Part shown: positions 45,919 through 52,749 of the stretch, piece by piece
How positions within the stretch are numbered: position 1 is the first letter of the stretch
How the letters are laid out: each line of letters starts with the position of its first letter
Notes under the pieces: model-generated
What the model was told of the DNA's origin: nothing
The model's database searches: none
The model's input: the letters and a program-made list of their open reading frames with translations, nothing else
Made by a program: the position numbers and the translations under genes
DNA from: SHZI01 sp031395645
Lineage (GTDB): Bacteria; Pseudomonadota; Gammaproteobacteria; Steroidobacterales; GCA-2729495
Reading direction: 5' to 3'
DNA: 64,000 bases
Assembly (NCBI GenBank): GCA_031395645.1
Contig: JANNJM010000014.1
Span: 8,868 to 72,867 of the forward strand

Positions 45919-45993
45919 CTAGCGCAGACCAAGAAATCCGGCGACAAACAATACGACGACGATCAGGCCCACGATATAGATGATGCTGTTCAT
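45919..45993 (-). CDS. 24-residue single-helix membrane microprotein
   Basis: ATG 45993 opens MNSIIYIVGLIVVVLFVAGF then LGLR and TAG. The product is one transmembrane helix with a short basic end. GGGAG lies five bases upstream, a good ribosome-binding site. I have seen near-identical short hydrophobic proteins in other proteobacteria near stress genes such as yqjD, so it is likely real; function unknown. It sits between the MscS gene and the yqjE-like remnant on the same strand. Confidence 0.65.
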   Translation of the reverse strand: MNSIIYIVGLIVVVLFVAGFLGLR

Positions 45994-46035
45994 GACGGCT
46001 CCCTGCAGGCGGTGGTAATGGATTAAGATCACTAC

Positions 46036-46381
46036 CTATACTCCGGCGCTCCGCCACGCACTGTTCGCCAACCCACAAACGAGGCCTGCGGCCGCCACCG
46101 GGCGCCCGCCATCGACCATGGGGAGTGGGCTTCGCTGCGCGGTTGCCGGAAAACGAGGAGGCAACCAGGCAGATTGCCGCCGCAAACCCACAGGCGGCCA
46201 TCCAGACCAACGAAAGCCCCGCCCTGCGGGCCTCCAGTGTGGCCAGTTCCAGCAAGCCGGCGACTCCCGAGCGGGCCGACGCAAGTGCGCCGGACAGCTC
46301 GTCGAGAACGCCGGGCGCTGGCGGACCGGTGCCGTTGGACCCCGGGTCGGAACCTGGGCGTGCCTCTGCCTCTGCAATCAT
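46036..46381 (-). pseudogene. YqjE-like (phage holin superfamily) membrane protein, frameshifted
   Basis: The start reads normally: VLDELSGALASARSGVAGLL, ELATLEARRAGLSLVWMAA and CGFAAAICLVAS, the N-terminal helix pair of YqjE/Phage_holin_3_6 proteins. After about 46165 the frame turns into basic nonsense, while another frame gives RPVAAAGLVCGLANSAWRSA and a stop at 46036-46038, suitable for the second hairpin. The span of 346 bases is one over a multiple of three, consistent with one small indel. The uninterrupted but degenerate frame runs on to 45749. Confidence 0.65.
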
Positions 46382-46393
46382 GGGGGCAGGGCG

Positions 46394-46510
46394 TCAGCGC
46401 AGGATGATGCGGCTCAGGACGAAACCGGCAACCACGGCGATACCGACGGACTTGAGCGGGTTCGCCGAAACGTAGCAGCAGGTGTCGTCCTGTTTGAGAT
46501 TGCGATCCAT
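46394..46510 (-). pseudogene. DUF883 (ElaB/YqjD-like) C-terminal remnant or microprotein
   Basis: A 38-codon frame: MDRNLKQDDTCCYVSANPLK, SVGIAVVAGFVLSRIILR, stop. NPLKSVGIAVVAGFVLS matches the ribosome-associated C-terminal membrane anchor of ElaB/YqjD proteins (NPWKSVGxAAxxGFLLG). The preceding helical 60 residues of the family are missing. ATG 46510 makes it potentially translatable as a tail-anchored peptide. It precedes the yqjE-like remnant in the normal yqjD-yqjE order. Confidence 0.6.
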
Positions 46511-46684
46511 GACGGCAAGCCTTGCTAGCCGTCACATCAAGTGACGGGCGAACCATACCTGGCTTGCTCGGCATGATCCGTTCGCTGTCGCACCGACGCT
46601 GACGATTGGCGCCTGCGGTCCGCCACGCTCACCCCACCCAGCAACACTCCCAGGAGAACAACCCGAGGCACATGGCCTCTTGAG

Positions 46685-46885
46685 TTACTCGGTCTTGATT
46701 TCGACATCCACGCTGTCGCCACCGCCACCCTCGTCCTTCTTGAACTCGATGGCGCCATTCTGCGTGTCGAGCTTCAGCTCGACGTTGGGCTTGTCGTCAC
46801 TCGCGGGCTGCGCTGCCGGCGCCGGGGGTTTCCCGCCGCATCCCGCCATGATGACCAGTGCCAGGGCAAAAACCGTGCGTTGCAT
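46685..46885 (-). CDS. small lipoprotein
   Basis: A 66-residue protein: MQRTVFALALVIMAGCGG has a typical lipobox (IMAGC), then a low-complexity Pro/Ala stretch and a charged tail with KPNVELKLDTQNGAIEFKKD. Such tiny lipoproteins are common; no family recognised. AGGAGC-like sequence precedes ATG 46885. The 174 bases downstream to 46511 show no supported gene. Confidence 0.6.
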   Translation of the reverse strand: MQRTVFALALVIMAGCGGKPPAPAAQPASDDKPNVELKLDTQNGAIEFKKDEGGGGDSVDVEIKTE

Positions 46886-46957
46886 GGAAAGCTCCTAATG
46901 AGTGTTGAATAGCTAGCCTAACCCCGAATCGGCCAGTTTTGACAGGGGCGTGGAATT

Positions 46958-47106
46958 TACCTGCTCACCCTTCACCTCCATCACCCGCGTCGCCAGTGAC
47001 GCTACGAACTCCCGGTCGTGCTGAAGAAGATCAGCGTACCGGGATAGTTCTCCAGCGCCAGGTTGAGTCCCTCGATGTATTCCATGTCCAGGTGGTTGGT
47101 CGGTTC
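46958..47106 (-). pseudogene. fragment of an ABC-F ATPase gene (second-domain Walker B to H-loop)
   Basis: The minus strand reads EPTNHLDMEYIEGLNLALEN then YPGTLIF, loses one base (frameshift in the SHD motif), then REFVASLATRVMEVKGEQV. This corresponds almost residue for residue to about 50 codons of the intact ybiT gene at 61790-61935 in the same window. Nothing else of the gene is here. It is a relic of either a duplicated copy or a related ABC-F gene. Confidence 0.8.
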
Positions 47107-47271
47107 TTTGCCGCGATCATCGTCTGGATGACCTGGGTCGAGTTCTTCTACGTGTACTACGGCTGCAAGAACTTCGGCTCTGTTCGCCCGATATTCGCGA
47201 CTTTTCCGCTTTAACTGGTGGGTCTGGTCAATCCACTGGAATCGGGCAACGTGCGGTGGGGCTGCCGTGGG
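47107..47271. other. intergenic segment, no supported gene
   Basis: A plus-strand frame (to 47215) reads FAAIIVWMTWVEFFYVYYGC and ends FATFPL, strikingly aromatic and hydrophobic, but it has no start of its own and runs antisense out of the ABC-F relic. It may be the tail of a lost membrane protein; I do not recognise it. Confidence 0.3.
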
Positions 47272-48039
47272 CTATTGCGCGGCTGTGCCCGCGCGGACGT
47301 CGCGCTTGGCGGCGCCCTGGATGATCGAGATCAGGCTGACGACCACCATCACCGCGCAGCCCGCTACTGCTGCCAGCCGAACGGCATGCGCCGTTGCCAG
47401 CGTCTGCAGCACGATGCCCAACGCCCAGGCAAACACCGAGGTATAGATGGCATCCTGGGTACGCACGCCCACGGCCGTATAGATGGCGGTTGCCGTCACG
47501 ACAGTGAGAATCGCCCAGTCATCCATTGGCACCGCAAACGGGTAGACGCCCAGATCGAAAAACCAGGCCGCCAGGTTGGCAAGCGTCGCGGTGGTGATCC
47601 AGCCAAAGTACAGGCTGAAGGGCATATCCACGCAGATGCGCTCGCTCATGGAGGACGCTGGCGTCACTCGCAGGCGCAGGTAAACCATGAGCAGGCTGCC
47701 GAGCAATACGAGCATGAGCAACAGACTCTCGAGAATACGCTCGTAATGCCACATGAATATCCAGGTCGCGTTCGCCAGGCAGCTCACCAGATAGGCCGGT
47801 TCTATCCCCCGCACTCGCGCGGCCCGATCCGCCGGCACGCGGGCCGCGAAAACGGCGAACGCCATCAGACCAAGGTAGATAAGGGACCAGATTGCAAATA
47901 CCCAGCCGGCCGGCGTAAAGCCCGTCGGGTAGCGGGCACTGAGCTCGCCGGTGTTGACGCCATTGATGGGAACGATATTGGCCGCGGCATTGACCGCAAT
48001 CACAGCCAGCGTCGCGATGAGCGCAAGATATCTTCGCAT
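47272..48039 (-). CDS. TspO/MBR-like tryptophan-rich membrane protein
   Basis: A 255-residue protein with about seven hydrophobic segments. NIVPINGVNTGELSARYPTG and FTPAGWVFAIWSLIYLGLMA are the signature I associate with the longer bacterial proteins annotated as tryptophan-rich sensory (TspO-like). ATG 48039 is chosen: GGGGAG lies seven bases upstream; the frame also extends to 48114. Role in the cell unknown, perhaps tetrapyrrole-related, which would agree with the divergent SOUL heme-binding gene. Confidence 0.6.
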   Translation of the reverse strand: MRRYLALIATLAVIAVNAAANIVPINGVNTGELSARYPTGFTPAGWVFAIWSLIYLGLMAFAVFAARVPADRAARVRGIEPAYLVSCLANATWIFMWHYERILESLLLMLVLLGSLLMVYLRLRVTPASSMSERICVDMPFSLYFGWITTATLANLAAWFFDLGVYPFAVPMDDWAILTVVTATAIYTAVGVRTQDAIYTSVFAWALGIVLQTLATAHAVRLAAVAGCAVMVVVSLISIIQGAAKRDVRAGTAAQ

Positions 48040-48105
48040 GGCGTTACTCCCCAACAGCATTTTACTTCCCGGCGGCAAAAGCGCTAAATCAGGCAGTTGC
48101 ACACT

Positions 48106-48783
48106 ATGACTCACAGTCAGCGATTGCGCATCGGAATCCGGCTGGTTGCTCCGGGGGCTTGGTTGCGGGCACTTTTGCTTGGCTCCATGCTGGTCCCGGG
48201 AGGTAACGCCATGAGCTACGAAGAACCGGGCTACAGCGTCATCACGCAGTCAGGACCCGTGGAGTATCGCCGGTACCAGGCTTACCTTGTGGCCGAGACC
48301 CTCGTGGCGGATCGGGCCGATTTCGACAGCGCGGGTAACGAGGGTTTTCGGCGCCTGTTCAAGTACATCGCCGGTGGCAATACCAGCCAGTCCCGCATCA
48401 CGATGACCGCTCCGGTCTCCCAGGCCGCTCAGCCAGAAAAAATTGCCATGACGGTGCCGGTCCAGCAGCAGGGAGCCGCCGCCGGGTGGCGCATTGCCTT
48501 CATGCTGCCCACGCAGTACACCCTTGAAACTGCGCCGAAGCCCAGCGACCCGCGCGTGCAGCTCACTGCCGTGCCTGCACGCCTTGTCGCCGTTCTACGT
48601 TATTCGGGCCGCTGGACCGAGAGCAATTACCTGCAACACCGCGATGAGTTGCTGCGGGGACTATCGCAGGCGGGCATCAAGTCTTTGGGAGAACCGTGGC
48701 TGGCCCGCTATAACGCGCCGTTTTCCCTGCCGTTTCTACGCCGTAATGAAGTGCTGATTGAAGTCGACAGGGTGCCCGACTGA
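48106..48783 (+). CDS. SOUL-family heme-binding protein, exported
   Basis: A 225-residue protein. A hydrophobic N-terminal stretch (residues 13-36) suggests export. The SOUL domain shows YSVITQSGPVEYRRYQAYLV, GFRRLFKYIAGGNTSQSRIT, MTAPVSQ and LRYSGRWTE, ending SLPFLRRNEVLIEV. Family members bind heme or scavenge peptides; the function in bacteria is not settled. ATG 48106 chosen over TTG 48097. Divergent from the TspO-like gene. Confidence 0.9.
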   Translation: MTHSQRLRIGIRLVAPGAWLRALLLGSMLVPGGNAMSYEEPGYSVITQSGPVEYRRYQAYLVAETLVADRADFDSAGNEGFRRLFKYIAGGNTSQSRITMTAPVSQAAQPEKIAMTVPVQQQGAAAGWRIAFMLPTQYTLETAPKPSDPRVQLTAVPARLVAVLRYSGRWTESNYLQHRDELLRGLSQAGIKSLGEPWLARYNAPFSLPFLRRNEVLIEVDRVPD

Positions 48784-48823
48784 TCCCAGTCACTAAATTT
48801 ATCAGTAGCCTGGAGAGCCGTGT

Positions 48824-50071
48824 TTACTCAATTGGCTTGGGCATTGACCTATCTTCCGGCGCCATGCCCCGGATTGCCGCATTCACCAGGTAGGTCACGT
48901 CGAACCCCGGTCTTATGGGCTGGCGCCCAAGGGCCGGCCCGAGACGCACGATAACGAGCTGGCGCGAGGGCACCACGAACACATGCTGCTGCCCGCGGCC
49001 CCAGGTCATGAAGGTATCGCGCGCGAGGAAAGGTCCTGGCACGATGGCGCCGGACGAACCGGCCTGGTCAGGCGGCACCGCCGGATCGCCGTAACCGAGC
49101 CAGACCTGCAGACCGTAGTAGGCGGCCGCCGGCGACGGCGTGATCATCTCGCGTAGCCATGCTGCAGGCACGACGCGTTTGCCGTTCACCTCGCCCTGGC
49201 CGAGCAGCAGCATGCCCACGCGGACCCAGTCCATGGCCGGGGCTGCCAGGCAGCAGGAGGTAAACGCGCGCCCGCCAGGCCGGTCCGTGTGGATACGCGC
49301 GCGCTCGCCGCCCATGGGCAGCCACAGCTTGTCGCGCAGGATCTGCGAGTAGCGCTGCCCGTACGCCCGCTCCAGCACCATGCCGAGCAACTCGGAGTTG
49401 ATGTTGTTGTAGTCGTAGCGGGAACCGGGCAGCCAGTCAGCCGCGGGTGTGCGCAGGATCACGTCGCCGGAATGGCCGGAGTTCAACCAGCGGTTGTCGT
49501 CGGTGAAGGGATTCAGCGTGAACCGGTACTGCGCCAGGCCCGAACTCATCTGCAGGAGCTGGCGCAGGGTGATGCGACCCCGCGGATCATCCCGCCATTC
49601 GGCCAGATACTTGCCGACCGGATCCTCCGCAGACGCAATGCGCCCGTCGGCGATGGCCACGCCAACGAACAGCCCCATGAGCGACTTGTGCATGGACTGG
49701 GACTGGGTGAGCAGGTCCCGGCCCCAGTACGGGGCATACCACTCGTACTGGATGCTGCCGTTCTGGACCAGGATCAGGGCGTGTGTGCCGAACCCGGCCG
49801 CATAGCGTTGCATGTCATCGAATGCCGCGGCAGAAACCGTCCGCTCGGACGGCGCCGCAACCGGCAACACGTAGGAGGCATCACCCCGGATCTCCTCATC
49901 CGGCGGCAGCAGCTCCTCAGCGATCGGATCGCCGCTGTTGAAGAAGCGCACGTAATTGCGCCACAGCCAGGGGTCCTGCCAATAAATCACGTTGGCAATG
50001 ATGGCCACGGCCAGCAGCAGCCAGAGCCCGACGCGGGGCTTGCGCCGGCTATCGACATTGGTAACCATCAA
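48824..50071 (-). CDS. serine hydrolase of the beta-lactamase class C family
   Basis: A 415-residue protein with an N-terminal membrane anchor (LWLLLAVAIIANVIYW). The active-site motif SxxK is SMHK near residue 127 in LTQSQSMHKSLMGLF, and YxN is in YDYNNINSELLGM. Length and layout fit EstB/6-aminohexanoate hydrolase-like esterases rather than true beta-lactamases. ATG 50071 or 50068 may start. The 190 bases upstream (50072-50262) contain no supported gene. Confidence 0.88.
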   Translation of the reverse strand: MMVTNVDSRRKPRVGLWLLLAVAIIANVIYWQDPWLWRNYVRFFNSGDPIAEELLPPDEEIRGDASYVLPVAAPSERTVSAAAFDDMQRYAAGFGTHALILVQNGSIQYEWYAPYWGRDLLTQSQSMHKSLMGLFVGVAIADGRIASAEDPVGKYLAEWRDDPRGRITLRQLLQMSSGLAQYRFTLNPFTDDNRWLNSGHSGDVILRTPAADWLPGSRYDYNNINSELLGMVLERAYGQRYSQILRDKLWLPMGGERARIHTDRPGGRAFTSCCLAAPAMDWVRVGMLLLGQGEVNGKRVVPAAWLREMITPSPAAAYYGLQVWLGYGDPAVPPDQAGSSGAIVPGPFLARDTFMTWGRGQQHVFVVPSRQLVIVRLGPALGRQPIRPGFDVTYLVNAAIRGMAPEDRSMPKPIE

Positions 50072-50262
50072 GTACTCAGTACAACAACGTCAGAAACTAT
50101 AGCGCTTAACGCCATGACGCATGCCGTTGAGAAAAAAGCAGCAGGTTGCCCGCCTCCGGGTAGTGGCGCTCGACGAGACGTCGGAGTTTACGAAGTCGGG
50201 AGAACAGAGTTGCTCCCACGGCCCCAAGTCGAGGTCGCGCCTTCATTGTCATGTTCTTGAGA

Positions 50263-50784
50263 TCAGTCCAGCGCGGGCCATCCAGAAGCATCCAGCGTCT
50301 CGCGGTAGGCGTGCCAGGTGGCGTAGGCCAACCAGGGCATGATGATGGCGAGGCCAAGGAAGGCTGTCAGGAAGCCGACCGCTGTCAGCAGCGCGATCAG
50401 CGTCGCCCACAGCAGCATGACCGCCTTGTTGCAGAGGACGGCACGGATACTGGAGACGCAGGCCGTGACCATGTCCACATCCCGATCAGCGATCATCGGC
50501 AGCGAAAACGCCGTTACGGCAAACGTTATCGCCGCGAAAACCGAGCCTACCGCCGAGCCGATTGCGAGAAACTCCAGCAGTGCGCGCAGGTTGCCGTCCG
50601 CAAGAGGCACGAACGCGCTGACCAGCATGATCACTGCCCCGAACAGCAGGGTGAGCCCCGGTGCCCGGCGGACGTCCTGCCAGCCCAGGCGGAGCCAGCG
50701 GCGCGGCGCATCCATGGCCAGCGTGGCGCAGGGCACCACGAATGGGCGTTCCTCTGGCGGCGATGTTGGTGCTGTGGATTCCAC
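50263..50784 (-). CDS. DUF2189-like membrane protein, apparently internally shortened
   Basis: A 173-residue protein. The N-terminal LRLGWQDVRRAPGLTLLFGA and the C-terminal SLPMIADRDVDMVTACVSSI, LCNKAVMLLWATLIALL, AFLGLAIIMPWLAYATWHAY are typical of DUF2189, but the family normally has about 250 residues and two more helices between them. Here the first helix passes directly to PLADGNLRALLEFLAIG, suggesting an in-frame central deletion. GTG 50784 is the likely start. Could still be inserted in the membrane. Confidence 0.65.
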   Translation of the reverse strand: MESTAPTSPPEERPFVVPCATLAMDAPRRWLRLGWQDVRRAPGLTLLFGAVIMLVSAFVPLADGNLRALLEFLAIGSAVGSVFAAITFAVTAFSLPMIADRDVDMVTACVSSIRAVLCNKAVMLLWATLIALLTAVGFLTAFLGLAIIMPWLAYATWHAYRETLDASGWPALD

Positions 50785-50809
50785 GGGCTACCCCACAGTG
50801 GAGCCCGAA

Positions 50810-50969
50810 GTGTATGCCGGAAGACGTGCGACCGTCCTTGCGTTGCCCCCGGTCACGCTCTTGCTGGGCAACCCAGTTGGCGATCGACTGCGCGGTCGGT
50901 TCGAACGCGCGGGTCAACTCGGCTGTCGTTAAGTCGTCAACGGGATGCTCGCGGGGACGCCGACGCTTG
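50810..50969 (-). mobile_element. IS3-type transposase OrfA fragment
   Basis: The minus strand reads RRRPREHPVDDLTTAELTRA then FEPTAQSIANWVAQQERDRG and QRKDGRTSS. The stretch AFEPTAQSIANWVxQxxRDxGxRxDG is the helix-turn-helix region of IS3-family OrfA proteins. Both its N-terminus and the leucine zipper are missing, and no OrfB follows, so it is a relic lying between vapB and the shortened DUF2189 gene. Confidence 0.65.
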
Positions 50970-51000
50970 ATCTGGCCTGCAGCTGTAATGTATATTGACC

Positions 51001-51016
51001 ATGTTGATATCAACAT
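51001..51016. promoter_or_regulatory. perfect palindrome upstream of vapB, probable operator
   Basis: ATGTTGATATCAACAT is its own reverse complement. It ends 13 bases before the vapB start, next to GGAGG at 51018-51023, and overlaps an AT-rich stretch (GTATATTGACC) that may hold the -10 region. VapB/VapBC complexes bind inverted repeats in their own promoters, so this is a strong operator candidate. Confidence 0.7.
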
Positions 51017-51029
51017 TCCGGAGGCTAGC

Positions 51030-51278
51030 ATGGCGCTGCAGATTGCCAACCCCGTCGTCGTTGCCAAGGTGGAAAGGCTCGCCAGGGCTACAGGCTTAAC
51101 CAAGACGGCGGTTGTCGAACGAGCCATCGACCGGCTCGCCAGCGAAACGCAAGGTGCTTCCGACCCCGGGCAGAAGGCCGAGCGGATGGCGGCGCTGCTG
51201 GCCCAACTGGACCGCGTTCCCGAGCGCACTGACGCCTTCGATCCGCTGGAGTGGGACGACCAGGGCTTGCCGAAATGA
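51030..51278 (+). CDS. vapB: VapB antitoxin, Rv0623/PSK type
   Basis: An 82-residue antitoxin: IANPVVVAKVERLARATGLT and KTAVVERAIDRLASE form the Rv0623-like DNA-binding domain; the acidic tail (TDAFDPLEWDDQGLPK) would occupy the toxin active site. ATG 51030 is preceded by a good GGAGG. The stop overlaps the VapC start (ATGA). Confidence 0.9.
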   Translation: MALQIANPVVVAKVERLARATGLTKTAVVERAIDRLASETQGASDPGQKAERMAALLAQLDRVPERTDAFDPLEWDDQGLPK

Positions 51279-51709
51279 TCGTGGTAGACACCTCGGCCAT
51301 CGTGGCGATGGCCTTTGGCGAGCCCGAGCGTGCGGCCTTTGTCCAGGCCATTCAGCAAGCCGACAAGGCCTTGATCAGCACGGTGTCGGTGCTCGAAGCG
51401 CGCATGGTGGTTCACGGCCGGCGCGGGCAGCGCGCGGTGGTGCTGGTTGATGATCTCCTGCGGCTGCCGGCCTTCGAGTTGGTCGCGCCGGGGGTGGCGG
51501 AGATGGACGCGGCCTATTCGGCATTCGTGGCCTTCGGCAAGGGCAGTGGTCACCCCGCGGCCTTGAATTTCGGCGACGTGTTCAGCTATGCGCTGGCCAA
51601 GGTGCGCGGTCTGCCCTTGTTGTACAAGGGCGACGATTTCACCCAGACCGATGTGGTCAGCGCCGTGTTCGCTATGCAGGCGAGTTCACCCACCGCAGGG
51701 AAATCGTGA
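51275..51709 (+). CDS. vapC: VapC toxin, PIN-domain ribonuclease
   Basis: A 144-residue toxin with MIVVDTSAIVAMAFGEPERA (first Asp), STVSVLEARMVV (Glu), HPAALNFGDVFSYALAK (third Asp) and LLYKGDDFTQTDV (last acidic pair). This is the VapC subfamily that pairs with Rv0623-type VapB. Coupled by a four-base overlap. Full length with all acidic positions present. Confidence 0.93.
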   Translation: MIVVDTSAIVAMAFGEPERAAFVQAIQQADKALISTVSVLEARMVVHGRRGQRAVVLVDDLLRLPAFELVAPGVAEMDAAYSAFVAFGKGSGHPAALNFGDVFSYALAKVRGLPLLYKGDDFTQTDVVSAVFAMQASSPTAGKS

Positions 51710-51779
51710 GCACGGAGAGTAATTGCCAGATTTCATGGCGTGGCTGGCCGCGCTATCACGGGGTGTTCGCGCTGCACGG

Positions 51780-52655
51780 CTATGGACGAAGCAATTCGAT
51801 CACCGTATATGAAATGAAGTACTCGCCAATCAGCGGCATCTTCATCAACGTGCGCCCAATTGCTCTTCTGAGTGGCGAGCCGCCAAAAGAGCGCGTCTCG
51901 AAGCGCGCAACCACGAAGCCCGCCGCCGCAGCCAGGGATCGGAACTTCTTGATGTCAAGCTCATTGATATAGCCCTGTTCCCGGAACGACGACCAGTTCT
52001 TCCACTTATTGGGCTTTTTGTGGCCGCTCGCATCCAGGTCCCAGTGTCTTGGAACAAACTGGGGTAACTCGTAGACCCGCTCAGCTGCCCGAAACATTGC
52101 GTTTTGCCCGAATAGCACGTGGGCCCATGGAACAGGAATTAACGACTCCATATGTGGTCCCCAAGGACCCCTGTACGGAAACCATTCCAGAAGGCACCTG
52201 CCTCCGGGTCGTAGCACCCGGAACCAATCGCGGAAGATAGGCAGGGGAGACATGACGTGCTCCAGGCAATCAAATGCCACCAACACATCAATAGACATAT
52301 CGGCGACGGGCAGTCCATCAACTACACCCGGCAGGAACTCGACTCGCACTGAAGCCGGTAGTTGCGTTGCGTCCCGGGCAACTTTGGCGCGTTCAATGGC
52401 TGCATGAACCAGGTCGACCCCCACTACGCTAGCGGGCGCCATCTCTGTCGCGAGGAACAAGCTAAGTGCGCCATCGCCGCAACCAAAGTCGAGGACGTCC
52501 TTGCCGCGAAGGTCAGTATCGAGAAAAGCACTCCAACTGGTGGAAAGAGACTGCTTACGCCAGTCCTGATAGGCCTTGTAGTCAACGGTTCGCGTTGCTG
52601 GTGCAGGGAGCCGCCGGCGGCTGATTTCAAATAGCAAGTCAGAGCGCAAGTTCAT
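51780..52655 (-). CDS. SAM-dependent class I methyltransferase
   Basis: A 291-residue protein: VLDFGCGDGALSLFLA is motif I, VVGVDLVHAAIERA motif II, DVLVAFDCLEHVMSPLPIF motif post-II and RVLRPGGRCLLEWFPYRGPW motif III. The long C-terminal part (WDLDASGHKKPNKWKNW and onwards) resembles sugar or lipid methyltransferases next to glycosyltransferase clusters, but no such cluster is here. Base composition is more AT-rich than its neighbours, suggesting acquisition. Its 3' end lies 70 bases after vapC. Confidence 0.85.
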   Translation of the reverse strand: MNLRSDLLFEISRRRLPAPATRTVDYKAYQDWRKQSLSTSWSAFLDTDLRGKDVLDFGCGDGALSLFLATEMAPASVVGVDLVHAAIERAKVARDATQLPASVRVEFLPGVVDGLPVADMSIDVLVAFDCLEHVMSPLPIFRDWFRVLRPGGRCLLEWFPYRGPWGPHMESLIPVPWAHVLFGQNAMFRAAERVYELPQFVPRHWDLDASGHKKPNKWKNWSSFREQGYINELDIKKFRSLAAAAGFVVARFETRSFGGSPLRRAIGRTLMKMPLIGEYFISYTVIELLRP

Positions 52656-52681
52656 GGGGACTCCTGAAACCTGGAAGTGGG

Positions 52682-52744
52682 ATGGCCACAGTCGACGTCG
52701 CCATTATCGGGCCCGCGCTGCCCGCGATTCAATCTGACATCAGT
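52682..52744 (+). pseudogene. N-terminal fragment of an MFS transporter
   Basis: ATG 52682 begins MATVDVAIIGPALPAIQSDI, the first-helix pattern (xVDVAIIGPALPAI) of DHA-type major facilitators. After about 21 codons the sequence enters the 3' end of the convergent lactonase gene. A relic cut by whatever placed the lactonase here. Confidence 0.6.
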
Positions 52745-52749
52745 GCAGA

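Noticed and set aside
46511..46684. Coding sequence between the DUF883 relic and the small lipoprotein
   Set aside because: Several short frames exist, none with a start, ribosome-binding site or recognisable pattern.
46939..47214. Plus-strand frame ending in a very hydrophobic, aromatic stretch
   Set aside because: Its first half is antisense of the ABC-F relic and the rest matches no family I recognise; listed only as an unexplained segment.
50106..50252. 48-codon minus-strand frame upstream of the serine hydrolase
   Set aside because: It has an ATG but no convincing ribosome-binding site or family similarity.
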